Assembly: GCF_007997005.1 (NCBI RefSeq)
Contig: NZ_VOSL01000058.1
Span: forward strand, 1-64,000
Reading direction: 5' to 3'
Length of the DNA stretch: 64,000 nt
Source: Lujinxingia vulgaris
GTDB taxonomy: Bacteria > Myxococcota_A > Bradymonadia > Bradymonadales > Bradymonadaceae
Shown here: piece by piece, positions 27,596-38,462 of the stretch
Numbering within the stretch: position 1 is the stretch's first letter
Layout: each line of letters begins with the position of its first letter
Translations under genes and position numbers: made by a program
Notes under the pieces: generated by a model
The model's input: the letters and a program-made list of their open reading frames with translations, nothing else
The model's database searches: none
What the model was told of the DNA's origin: nothing

Positions 27596-29599
27596 CTAGC
27601 CCCGAGTAGTCAACGCGTCGGGATGACGCTGATACCACCAGCGCTTGACCGCCGGCGCCGACCACACCACCGGCGCCGGCGGCAGGCTGTTGAGGAAGTA
27701 GCGCCCGTAACTCTTATGGGCCACGCGCGAATCGAGGATCGCCACCACCCCCACATCGCTCTTCGAGCGAATCAGGCGGCCAAACCCCTGCTTGAGCGTG
27801 ATCGCCGCCGAGGGCAATGAGATCTGCGCAAAGCTGTTGCCCCCGCGCTCATCCACCAGGTTGAGGCGAGCGCGCGTGAGCGGATCGGAGGGGTTGGCAA
27901 AGGGCAGCTTGTCGATGATCACCATGCTCAGCGCCTCGCCCTCCACATCCACCCCCTCCCAGAAGGAGCTCGTGGCGAAGAGCACCGCGTTGGGCGTTGC
28001 CCGGAACTTCTCCAGGATCTCGCGCTTGCTGGCCTGCCCCTGCAAGAGCACCGGGAAGTCGATCGTATCGACCAGCAGATCGTAGACCGCGTTCATGTTC
28101 ATGTAGCTCGTAAAGAGCACAAAGGCGCGCCCCTCGGTGATCTTGAGCAGGTAGTCGACGATCAGCGCTACGTTATCGCAGAACTTCGGATCGTTGGGGG
28201 CCGGGAGTTTGTTGGGCACATAGAGCACGCACTGGTTCTCGTAGTCGAAGACCGGCTCCAGGATCAGCTCCTCGACCTTGACCGGCTTGACCGAGGGCCC
28301 CTCCTCGCGCTCAAAGCCCAGCATGCCCATGCGACGCTTAAAAAACTCGAAGTTGCCGCCGGTGGCCAGGGTCGCCGAGGTGAAGACCAGGGCGTCGTGG
28401 GTGTCGAGCAGCTTGCGCCGCATCAGGCCGGCCAGGTCGATAGGCGCGGCCTGCAAAAAGACCCCGCGATCGCGCCGCTCCACGATATACGCGTAGCGGG
28501 CGTTATCGCAGTTCATCACCTGCTTGAGCTCAAAGCTCAGCTCGCTGGCCCGCTGCGCCAGGCGCTGCCCCGACTCTCCCAGCGCGCTCACCGCGCGCAC
28601 CGCCCCGCCCAGATCATCGAGCGAGTCGTACACCTCAGCCAACGCCTCATCGATGGCGGGGCGCTCGGGGATGCCGTCGAGCACGTCGAGCCCGTGGCGC
28701 CCCTCTCGCAACACGCCCAGAAGGCGATCGAAGAGTTGGCCGGCGACCTTGACCATGTATTTGGTCGCCTCCAGCACGTCGGCCGAGGCCTCCACGCTGA
28801 CCTCGTCGCTCTCCATGGCCCGCTCCACATCGCCGGCCAGCTCCCAGAAACGGAAGTTGGAGACCTGCAGTCCGAAGTACTCCGTGGCGACGTTCTCCAG
28901 GTGGTGGGCCTCATCGAAGACCACCGCGTCGTAGGAGGGCAAGATCTCGGCAAAGCCCGTCTGGCGCAGCGCCAGGTCGGCAAAGAAGAGGTGGTGGTTG
29001 ACCACGATGACGTCGGCTTCCTGCGCATCCTCGCGCACCCGGTTGACGAAGCACTCATCGTAGAAGGGGCATTTGGTGCCCAGGCAGGCCTCCGAGCCCA
29101 CCGAGAGCTCTTGCCAGGTGGGGTAGTTGTCGGGGAACCCCTCGATCTCGGCGCGGTCGCCGGTGCGGGTCTTGCCCGCCCAGCTGCGGATCACCGGCCA
29201 CATGCGCACATCTTCGGCCGAGCGAAAGGCGGGCTTGCGCTCCATCTCCTCAAAACGATGTTTGCACAGGTAGTTACGCCGCCCCTTGAGCAGCACCGCC
29301 TTAAAGGATCGCGGCAGATGTTCTTGCAGAAAGGGGATGTCCTTAAAAAAGAGCTGCTCCTGCAGCGCCTTGGTGCCGGTGCTCACCACCACCCGGCGCT
29401 TTGAGAGCAGCGCCGGAATCAGGTACGCCAGCGTCTTGCCGGTGCCAGTGGCCGCCTCCACGATCGCCGCGTGGCGGCCCTCCAGCGCGTCGGCCACCAT
29501 CCGGGCCATCTGCACCTGCTGGGGGCGAAACTCATAGCGCTCAAGTTTCTGATCGAGCAGCCCCCCGGGCTCCAGAAATCGCTCCACCGCGCTGCTCAT
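27596..29599 (-). CDS. DinG/XPD-family iron-sulfur DNA helicase
   Basis: This 667-residue superfamily-2 helicase has Walker A ATGTGKT (50-56), DEAH at 229-232 and motif V/VI-like SFWEGVDVEG and GFGRLIRS. Four cysteines fit the 4Fe-4S cluster of the family: Cys112 (NYLCKHR), Cys172, Cys177 and Cys183. It should unwind DNA with 5'-3' polarity, acting in repair of R-loops or replication-transcription conflicts. Its ATG overlaps the preceding gene's stop by four bases (ATGA), and a DnaQ-like exonuclease lies two genes upstream in the same overlapping run. In Firmicutes DinG a similar exonuclease is fused to the helicase. Confidence 0.93.
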   Translation of the reverse strand: MSSAVERFLEPGGLLDQKLERYEFRPQQVQMARMVADALEGRHAAIVEAATGTGKTLAYLIPALLSKRRVVVSTGTKALQEQLFFKDIPFLQEHLPRSFKAVLLKGRRNYLCKHRFEEMERKPAFRSAEDVRMWPVIRSWAGKTRTGDRAEIEGFPDNYPTWQELSVGSEACLGTKCPFYDECFVNRVREDAQEADVIVVNHHLFFADLALRQTGFAEILPSYDAVVFDEAHHLENVATEYFGLQVSNFRFWELAGDVERAMESDEVSVEASADVLEATKYMVKVAGQLFDRLLGVLREGRHGLDVLDGIPERPAIDEALAEVYDSLDDLGGAVRAVSALGESGQRLAQRASELSFELKQVMNCDNARYAYIVERRDRGVFLQAAPIDLAGLMRRKLLDTHDALVFTSATLATGGNFEFFKRRMGMLGFEREEGPSVKPVKVEELILEPVFDYENQCVLYVPNKLPAPNDPKFCDNVALIVDYLLKITEGRAFVLFTSYMNMNAVYDLLVDTIDFPVLLQGQASKREILEKFRATPNAVLFATSSFWEGVDVEGEALSMVIIDKLPFANPSDPLTRARLNLVDERGGNSFAQISLPSAAITLKQGFGRLIRSKSDVGVVAILDSRVAHKSYGRYFLNSLPPAPVVWSAPAVKRWWYQRHPDALTTRG

Positions 29600-30267
29600 T
29601 GAATCACCTCACCCAGGGTCTCGATCAGTCGACGCCAGTCGTTGGCGCTGACGTTGGCAGGCACATCCACCTCCTGCTCGCTCAGGTCGGCCAGCCTTCC
29701 GGCGTAGGCCACGGGCACATCGTCGGCGTGAAGACCGCTGGCGCAGACCCAGATCGCGTCGCGCTTCTTTCCGGAGCGCGGCCGCAGCCCCGCACAGATC
29801 GTCTCGCCATGCACTCGAAACACAAGCTCTCGTCCGGGACGATCCACGAGCACGCGCCGCAGCATCGTCTGCTCGGTGTGCAGCTCCAGGCGACGCCCGT
29901 CAAAGACCACGCTCCCCGGCTCTCGGACCGGGCGCGTGCGATCGGCCGCCCGCGCCCTTAACCCGTTATGAACGCTGCGTTTTTTCAACTCACGAACCGG
30001 CGCCGCGATCGCCAGCGCGGCGGCCAGCGCCCCCAGAACGATCGGACCGACGGAGCCGCCGAAGATCATCGCCAGCACACCCAGCACCGCCAACCCCACC
30101 TTGACCTGGCGGGCCCGCTGACGTCCGGCGCGGCTGTCGCGGTAGGAGGGCATGTAGCCCCAGAGGTAGTCGAGCGCGCGCCAGAATCTGCGGCTGCGAG
30201 GCGCATAGGCCTCCTCGCGCTCCAGCTCAGCATCCAGCCTCAATGTCATTGCGCCAGTCTCAGTCAT
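29596..30267 (-). CDS. Membrane protein between exonuclease and helicase genes
   Basis: This 223-residue protein has a hydrophilic N-terminus and two closely spaced membrane helices (about 58-90, VGLAVLGVLAMIFGGSVGPI then VLGALAAALAIAAPV). A ~130-residue C-terminal domain follows that looks cytoplasmic and beta-rich (SVVFDGRRLELHTEQTMLRR). I recognise no family. It overlaps the exonuclease stop upstream by 8 bases and the helicase ATG downstream by 4, so the three are surely one operon. A downstream in-frame ATG at 30249 is an alternative start. Confidence 0.8.
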   Translation of the reverse strand: MTETGAMTLRLDAELEREEAYAPRSRRFWRALDYLWGYMPSYRDSRAGRQRARQVKVGLAVLGVLAMIFGGSVGPIVLGALAAALAIAAPVRELKKRSVHNGLRARAADRTRPVREPGSVVFDGRRLELHTEQTMLRRVLVDRPGRELVFRVHGETICAGLRPRSGKKRDAIWVCASGLHADDVPVAYAGRLADLSEQEVDVPANVSANDWRRLIETLGEVIQ

Positions 30268-31015
30268 TGGCCTCGGGCACGCTCATGTAGAGGGCGCGAA
30301 GCGGGTCGGCCTCGTCACCGTAGATGTAGGCCGGCCCCAGCCCGATGGCCGCCCCGCCGAGCGCGTCGCCCAGCGACTCAAAGTCGCCGCCGCTGCGTCC
30401 GCGGCCGCGCCAGCCGCTCATCTCGGCGGCCTGCTGCTGCTCCCACTGCGCCTGGAGCATCAGCAGCGCGTCGAGCTGCTCGGGGAGGCGATCGGAAAAG
30501 GCGTAGAGCACATGCCCGGTGACGGTGGCGTCGTGAGTGGCGCGGTGCGCCTCCTCAAGCGGGATGCCCAGAAGTTTGCAGATCGCGCCGAGGTTCTTGC
30601 GCGGATGATTTTTGAAAAACTGGCGCGCAAAGATCAGCGGGTCGAGCGTCGGCGACTCATCCGGCCAGCTCAGCCCGCAGCGCTCCAGCTCCTGGCGAAT
30701 AAAGCTGCGGTCGAAGGCCAGGTTGTACGCCACAATGCCCACCCCCTGAAGACGCTCATGCACCTCGGAGGCGATCTCCTCAAAGCGGGGCGCGTCTTTG
30801 ACGTCCTCGTCTTTGATGCCAGTGATGCGCGTGGACTCCTCGGGGATCGGGCAGCCCGGGTTGACGAGCTTGCCGTAGGTCTCCACGACCTCCCCGCCCT
30901 CAAAACGAATGATGCCCACCTCGGTGACGCGATCGGTCTGCGGATCGAGGCCGGTCGTCTCCACGTCGATCACCGAAAGGGTGAGATCTTTCCAAAGCTC
31001 GGGCCAGTTCGACAT
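30260..31015 (-). CDS. DnaQ-like 3'-5' exonuclease (DEDD family)
   Basis: This 251-residue protein has the ExoI motif VIDVETTG (Asp17, Glu19), the ExoII region NLAFDRSFIRQEL, and ExoIII HRATHDATVTGHVL. These are the four DEDD-type acidic residues with a catalytic His, as in DnaQ epsilon and RNase T. The last ~80 residues are a variable extension. It probably removes 3'-terminal nucleotides in repair. The ATG at 31015 is preceded by GGAG at proper spacing. It heads an overlapping gene run with the membrane protein and the DinG-like helicase. Confidence 0.92.
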   Translation of the reverse strand: MSNWPELWKDLTLSVIDVETTGLDPQTDRVTEVGIIRFEGGEVVETYGKLVNPGCPIPEESTRITGIKDEDVKDAPRFEEIASEVHERLQGVGIVAYNLAFDRSFIRQELERCGLSWPDESPTLDPLIFARQFFKNHPRKNLGAICKLLGIPLEEAHRATHDATVTGHVLYAFSDRLPEQLDALLMLQAQWEQQQAAEMSGWRGRGRSGGDFESLGDALGGAAIGLGPAYIYGDEADPLRALYMSVPEAND

Positions 31016-31094
31016 CGGGAGGTCTCCGGGGGGGAGGTAAATCAACCATCGGGGCGGCGCGCCACCATCGTGCGCACCGCAGATCGTAGCGGGC

Positions 31095-32531
31095 TTATGC
31101 GCCGGCGGCGCGTTTTGCCATCAGCTCGCGGGCGCCGGCCAGCAGCGTATCTTCATCGACGTGGCGGCGATCCTCAATCACAAGGCGTCCGGCCACCACG
31201 GTGTGGCGCACCGCGCTGGCACTCATACTCAAAACGATGTGGTCCAACAAGCTCCCGGACGAGGCGCCCCACAGCGTGGGATCCTGAAGATCAAGGGCGA
31301 CGAAGTCGGCCGGCTGCCCCGGCTCAATGCGCCCGCTGACGCGTTGACCCAGCGCGCGCGCGCCCCCCACCGTGCCCATCTCCCAGAGCACCGCGGCGCT
31401 CTCGGTGCGGCCTTGCGGGTCGCAGGCCGGGAGCACGTTTCGGGCCTGTGCGCGCAGCCTCTCGTGGTACTCCACGAGGCGCATCTCCTCAAAGGGGTCG
31501 ATGACCGTGTGGCTGTCGCTTCCCAGCGCGATCGGCACGCCGGCTTTGACGAGCTCGCGCGCCGGCAAAAACCCGTCGCCCAGGTTGCGTTCGGTGGTGG
31601 GGCAGGCGCAGATCGTGGGCCGCGTCTCGGCAACGATCCCAAGCTCCCGCTCGCTCATATGGGTGCCATGCACGAGCGTCCAACGCGGGTTGAGGCCCGC
31701 CCACGCGTGCAACGCCTCGACCGGCCCCATGCCGTAGGCGCGCTGGGAAGCGGCGATCTCGGCGGGCTGCTCGCAGACGTGGGTGTGAATGACCATCTGG
31801 CGCGCCTCACAGAACGCGGAGATCGCCTCCACCCAGCTCCGATCGACCGCCCGAATGCTATGCGGCGCCGAGCCCAGGCTGACCCCCGGCGTCGTACCCC
31901 AGCGATCCTCGAGCGCAGCGAGCCTCCCCAGGTACGTCTCGACATCGGGCTCGATAAAACGCCGCTGGCGCGGCTGCGCGCCCTGGCCGATGTCACCCGT
32001 GTGGTACGCCACACGCAACAGCGTGATGCGAATCCCCACCGCCTGTGCGGCCGCAATCACCCGATGCGCAAGCTCGTTGGGATCGTCGTAAGGTGCGCCG
32101 TCAGGGCGGTGATGCACATAATGAAACTCGCCAACGTGGGTGATGCCCGCCCGCGCCATCTCCCAGAAGGCCAGACGCGCGGCCGCCTCGACCTCCTCGG
32201 CAGATAAGCTCAGCGCCACCCCGTACATCGCCTCGCGCCAGGTCCAGAAGTCGTCGTCGGCCCGGGCCGGGTCACGACGCTCGGCCAGCCCGCGCATCAC
32301 CCGCTGAAACGCGTGGCTGTGCGCGTTGACCTGCCCCGGCACAAGCGCCACCTCCCCCAGATCCACGGTGCGGTAGCGCGTCGGGCGCTCCGGCATCGCC
32401 CCCACGGCCACGACCTCCCCGGCCCTGACCCACACCGAGCTGTGCTCGGTCCCCCCCTGAGCCCCCCACACTCGCCGCGCTCTGTACTCGATGAGCTCGT
32501 CGTTTGTTCGCTTATCGCTCTCCACCACCAT
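31095..32531 (-). CDS. hutF: Formimidoylglutamate deiminase-like amidohydrolase
   Basis: This 478-residue metallo-amidohydrolase has the HutF signature VNAHSHAFQRVMRG (metal ligands His71, His73), HTHVCEQPAEI, LVHGTHM and GSDSHTVIDPFEEM. HutF deiminates N-formimidoyl-L-glutamate to N-formyl-L-glutamate in the five-step histidine degradation path, with HutG next. No other hut gene lies in this window, so the pathway genes must be elsewhere or the substrate may differ. The clpB terminator lies upstream, so it has its own transcript. The start is the first ATG in the frame; an alternative downstream start is possible. Confidence 0.85.
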   Translation of the reverse strand: MVVESDKRTNDELIEYRARRVWGAQGGTEHSSVWVRAGEVVAVGAMPERPTRYRTVDLGEVALVPGQVNAHSHAFQRVMRGLAERRDPARADDDFWTWREAMYGVALSLSAEEVEAAARLAFWEMARAGITHVGEFHYVHHRPDGAPYDDPNELAHRVIAAAQAVGIRITLLRVAYHTGDIGQGAQPRQRRFIEPDVETYLGRLAALEDRWGTTPGVSLGSAPHSIRAVDRSWVEAISAFCEARQMVIHTHVCEQPAEIAASQRAYGMGPVEALHAWAGLNPRWTLVHGTHMSERELGIVAETRPTICACPTTERNLGDGFLPARELVKAGVPIALGSDSHTVIDPFEEMRLVEYHERLRAQARNVLPACDPQGRTESAAVLWEMGTVGGARALGQRVSGRIEPGQPADFVALDLQDPTLWGASSGSLLDHIVLSMSASAVRHTVVAGRLVIEDRRHVDEDTLLAGARELMAKRAAGA

Positions 32532-32662
32532 CGTTCCCTCAAAGTTGATGCCGCACTCGCCAGGCGCCCGCAGGCCAGAAGTTCGCTCCCACCCTGCTTA
32601 ACACGCCCCCCGCTCCCCCGCGCAACATCGCAGATGCGACGGGTTGCGCGGGGGCCAGACAC

Positions 32663-32697
32663 AAAAGACGCGGCCGCTTCATACGACCGCGTCTTTT
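32663..32697 (-). terminator. Rho-independent terminator of clpB
   Basis: An 11-bp stem (AAAAGACGCGG / CCGCGTCTTTT, arms 32663-32673 and 32687-32697) has T-rich ends on either strand. Transcripts of clpB run into it. A second 7-bp hairpin (ACGCCCC / GGGGCGT, 32754-32776) precedes it. Confidence 0.8.
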
Positions 32698-32789
32698 GCG
32701 ACGTCACGACCTGTGGGGTCAGGTTAGAACATCTTTAAGCCTGGCCCCTCACAACGCCCCAGAACCTCCGGGGCGTCGGCAGGTTTGAA

Positions 32790-35396
<2,607 letters not shown>

Positions 35397-35610
35397 CGCT
35401 TTTGCTCCGTCGCGGACCCTCGCCAGGGGACGTTGGGATCAGGGGCAAACGCACCACAGCGCTCTCAGCCATGAAACTGGCCGGCCTGACTCCCCTCCCG
35501 CAGCGAGATGTCCATCTTCAAACGTTATCTAGGTCTGGGCCGAAGGCGGACTCTGCTTCCGCCCAAAGTCCCACTGTCGGAGATCAACCTACGCACGACT
35601 GTACAGGCGT

Positions 35611-35637
35611 CAAGCACTCGGCCGGGTCGAGTGCTTG
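35611..35637 (-). terminator. Inverted repeat just past the ceramidase-like gene
   Basis: A perfect 10-bp stem (CAAGCACTCG / CGAGTGCTTG) with a 7-base loop begins two bases past the stop codon of the lipoprotein gene. No T run follows, so it may act as a weak terminator or as an mRNA 3'-end stabiliser. Confidence 0.55.
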
Positions 35638-35639
35638 AG

Positions 35640-37676
35640 TCAATCCGCTTCCCCGCGTAGCAACTGCTCGAGCGCGACCTCCCAGTCAGCCTGAATCTGC
35701 CCGCTCACCCCGTTGGTCTCCTCATAATGGGAGCCCGGTGCGGCGTTGGTGCCCTGGGGGGCCTCGAAGTCGTAGGCCGGCACCATATAGCCCAAAAAGT
35801 CGCCGCCCAGCCCGATGAAAAAGGGCATCGCCTCGGCATCCAGCCGATCATAGATGTAGGGGCCCTCGGGGGCCTGCTCAAAGTTCGGCGGGTTCTCCTG
35901 ATCGGGGCGCACCACGCAGGGCGACTCCCCCTGCTCCCCCTCTTCGAGGGGCATGCCATCGGGGCCGCAGACCGCCTCGACGCGCCGCTCCTCCACATCA
36001 CCGATCACCGGATCCCAGACCGACGCGCGCCCCGGGTACCCCCCTACCAGGCTCTCTGGAAACACCTCCCCGGGGGCCGTAAAGAAGGCCACAGGGCCCA
36101 GACGCACCATCGAGGTCTCGGTGAGCACCTGCGGCGGCCCCGGGTAGAAGCGCTGCGCGTTGATCTGGGCGGCGTTGTAGACGTCGCGCTCAATGAGCTT
36201 TAAGCCAAACGCCGCCACCTGAAAGATCGCGTTCTCGATCGGCGTGAGAAACTCCGTCGTGCGAAAGCTCAGCGCCGGCGAGTTTTGCGGGAGGAGCTCG
36301 CCGCCGTGATGAGCTTGCAAGACGTGCATCGCCAGGCGTTGGCCCACCGCATCGGCGGCCTCAAAGCTATGGCGCAGCTCGCCCTCAAAGGCCTCGTCCG
36401 CATAATTGAGCGCGCCGCCTCGCCCCGGGTTGATGAGCCCGCCCAAAGCACCGGCAAAAAAGACGGTGACCCCGCCCAGCCCCTCAAGCGCGGGCTTGAG
36501 CTCCTGACCCTGCGCACCCTGCACGGCATCGAGGCCCTGCTCGATGTAGTGGCGAACGTAATGCGGATAATCGGCCGTGATGAGCTGATTGCCCGCCCAG
36601 AGCACCTCGGGGTGGTTCGCGAAGCTGAGCAAAGTGGCGATCGTCGCGCCATCGTCCACCGCGCTCAGGCGCACCACCGGCAGGTTATCATCGAAGATGT
36701 ACGGGGGGCGGCTGTCGCTGATCGCCAGCCCCTCGACCCCGGGTTTGAGCACCGCAGATTGAACGTCGGCGGGCTGAAGAGTCTCCACGGCCTGCTCCAA
36801 CCCCAGCAGAGTCTGCGAGAAGATGCGCTCGATAAAGGCCGGGTTGCGCCCGCTACGCTCGGGCAGGGGTGAGCCCGGCCCCCACTGTCCGGCGGTGTCG
36901 GGCGCCTCGTGGTTATGCGTGGAGGCGACGATCAGGTGGTCGATGCCCAGCTCCGCCGGGATGCGGGCGCGCAACGCCTCGATGTCGGTGTGAAAGAAGC
37001 CCACCACATCGAGCGAGACCATCGCCACCGTCGTCTCATCCTGGCGCAGCACCACGATCTGGCTCTTTAAGTCGTCGTGGGCAAACTTCGAGACGCAACA
37101 CTCCGGCCCCTCGCAACCGATGCGCTCCTCGGGGCAGAAGATCGCCGGGCGCCCGCTGGAGAAGCCCGCAAGCCACATCGCCTCCTCTTCCCATCCCGGG
37201 TCACTCTCGCCATCGGCCGGCGGCGCTTTGAAGGACTCCGGGGTGATGATCATGCTGGCGGCCCCGGCCAAAAGCACCTCCTGCGCTCCCGCCTCACACC
37301 CTGGCTCGCCGGGGCATCCGCGCGGCGCCGGCGGCTCATAGATGCAGACCTTCGGGCGCCCCGCCTCGATCTCCTGGCAGGTCTCCTCGGGGCGGCACTC
37401 ATCATCGTAGGAGCAACGCCGATCGAGGTTGGAGATACACTGGCAGTCGACCCCCCGCTCATCATCGGCGCATTGCGGGAACGCCTCACAGCGCGGCGGC
37501 TCAAGCCCTCCCCCGTCGGCATCGCCGCCGCCATCCTGCGACGCGTCGTGCTGGTCGCCAGCGTCACCCTCACCCCCATCGTGTTGCGCGTCATTGTCGG
37601 GCGTGCAGCCCACCATCCAAGCCATGATCAGCATCACGCCGACCCACGCACCACCTCGCAAGGCCCCTCGCCACAT
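35640..37676 (-). CDS. Ceramidase-like lipoprotein with Cys-rich N-terminal module
   Basis: This 678-residue lipoprotein has a signal peptide and lipobox (WMVGC, Cys about 24), an Asp/Gly linker, and a Cys-rich segment with CSYDDECRPEETC (C-x5-C-x5-C). A ~500-residue domain like neutral/alkaline ceramidase N-terminal domains follows. It has the metal-binding-type ASTHNHEAPD and FANHPEVL. The site usually holding the nucleophilic Ser (GDVSPN) or its common variant reads AGALGGLINP, so ceramidase activity is doubtful. AAAGGAG precedes the ATG at 37676. It could be an amidase of another substrate or a binding protein. A hairpin follows the stop. Confidence 0.8.
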   Translation of the reverse strand: MWRGALRGGAWVGVMLIMAWMVGCTPDNDAQHDGGEGDAGDQHDASQDGGGDADGGGLEPPRCEAFPQCADDERGVDCQCISNLDRRCSYDDECRPEETCQEIEAGRPKVCIYEPPAPRGCPGEPGCEAGAQEVLLAGAASMIITPESFKAPPADGESDPGWEEEAMWLAGFSSGRPAIFCPEERIGCEGPECCVSKFAHDDLKSQIVVLRQDETTVAMVSLDVVGFFHTDIEALRARIPAELGIDHLIVASTHNHEAPDTAGQWGPGSPLPERSGRNPAFIERIFSQTLLGLEQAVETLQPADVQSAVLKPGVEGLAISDSRPPYIFDDNLPVVRLSAVDDGATIATLLSFANHPEVLWAGNQLITADYPHYVRHYIEQGLDAVQGAQGQELKPALEGLGGVTVFFAGALGGLINPGRGGALNYADEAFEGELRHSFEAADAVGQRLAMHVLQAHHGGELLPQNSPALSFRTTEFLTPIENAIFQVAAFGLKLIERDVYNAAQINAQRFYPGPPQVLTETSMVRLGPVAFFTAPGEVFPESLVGGYPGRASVWDPVIGDVEERRVEAVCGPDGMPLEEGEQGESPCVVRPDQENPPNFEQAPEGPYIYDRLDAEAMPFFIGLGGDFLGYMVPAYDFEAPQGTNAAPGSHYEETNGVSGQIQADWEVALEQLLRGEAD

Positions 37677-37800
37677 CGCACGCTCCTTTCGTCTGTTGAC
37701 CATTGCCGTAGGTGCTGACGATAACACTGCGCGCAGGCCCTGCCCAACGCCCCACCCCCTCGCCAGAGTTGCCCCTTTGTTCCACGCCCGGAGTTCTTCC

Positions 37801-38280
37801 ATGCTACGCCCCCTGCTCAAGCGCGCGCGCCGCGCGATGACCGAACGCCTCGATCTGGTGCTGCGCCTCTACCCGCCCTACCTGGGCGCGGGCATCCGCG
37901 TGCGTCACATCTCCAAAGACTACCGTCACATCCGCGTGGAGATGCCGCTTACCCTCACCAACCAGAACTACGTGGGCACCCACTTTGGCGGCTCGCTCTA
38001 CGCGATGGTCGACCCCTTCTACATGTTGATGCTGCTCAAAAACCTCGGCCCCGAGGTCATCGTCTGGGACAAATCCGCCACCATCGACTTCAAGCGCCCG
38101 GGGCGCTCCACGGTGCACGCTGAGTTTCGCCTCACCCAGAGCGACATCGACGAGGTCTGGCGCGCGCTCGACGACCAACGCGTCTACGAGCCGGTCTTCC
38201 CCGTCGAGATCCGCGATGAGGATGGCGCGCTCGTCGCGCGGGTCGAAAAAACCCTCTACATCCGGCGCAAAGCGACCTGA
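37801..38280 (+). CDS. DUF4442 hotdog-fold protein
   Basis: This 159-residue protein has a hotdog-type core with the DUF4442 pattern: NYVGTHFGGSLYAMVDPFYM (helix after the first strand) and VWDKSATIDFKRPGRSTVHA. The family resembles acyl-CoA thioesterases of the PaaI type, but its substrates are undefined. GGAG precedes the ATG. It is divergently oriented from the ceramidase-like gene (125 bases between starts) and convergent with the MATE gene. No adjacent lipid gene helps with function. Confidence 0.88.
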   Translation: MLRPLLKRARRAMTERLDLVLRLYPPYLGAGIRVRHISKDYRHIRVEMPLTLTNQNYVGTHFGGSLYAMVDPFYMLMLLKNLGPEVIVWDKSATIDFKRPGRSTVHAEFRLTQSDIDEVWRALDDQRVYEPVFPVEIRDEDGALVARVEKTLYIRRKAT

Positions 38281-38383
38281 GCGTCGCTCAGAAAAGGGCC
38301 GCTCGACCGCACGGCGCAACAACCTCGTGCGCCCCGAAGGTCGCGTCCTCCAGGCTCGCCCCTCACCTTCGGGCGCAGGCAGC

Positions 38384-38417
38384 AAAAAACCCTGACGAGC
38401 CCGCGCTCGCCAGGGTT
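38384..38417 (-). terminator. Rho-independent terminator of the MATE gene
   Basis: The stem AACCCTG/CAGGGTT continues inward with CGAGC/GCTCG (arms 38388-38400 and 38405-38417). On the minus strand it ends in a run of six T. It serves the MATE exporter gene and perhaps, more weakly, the converging DUF4442 gene. Confidence 0.85.
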
Positions 38418-38462
38418 GTTCATGACGTCAGCAACGTCGCCGGATCAGCCTGATTGAAAGGA

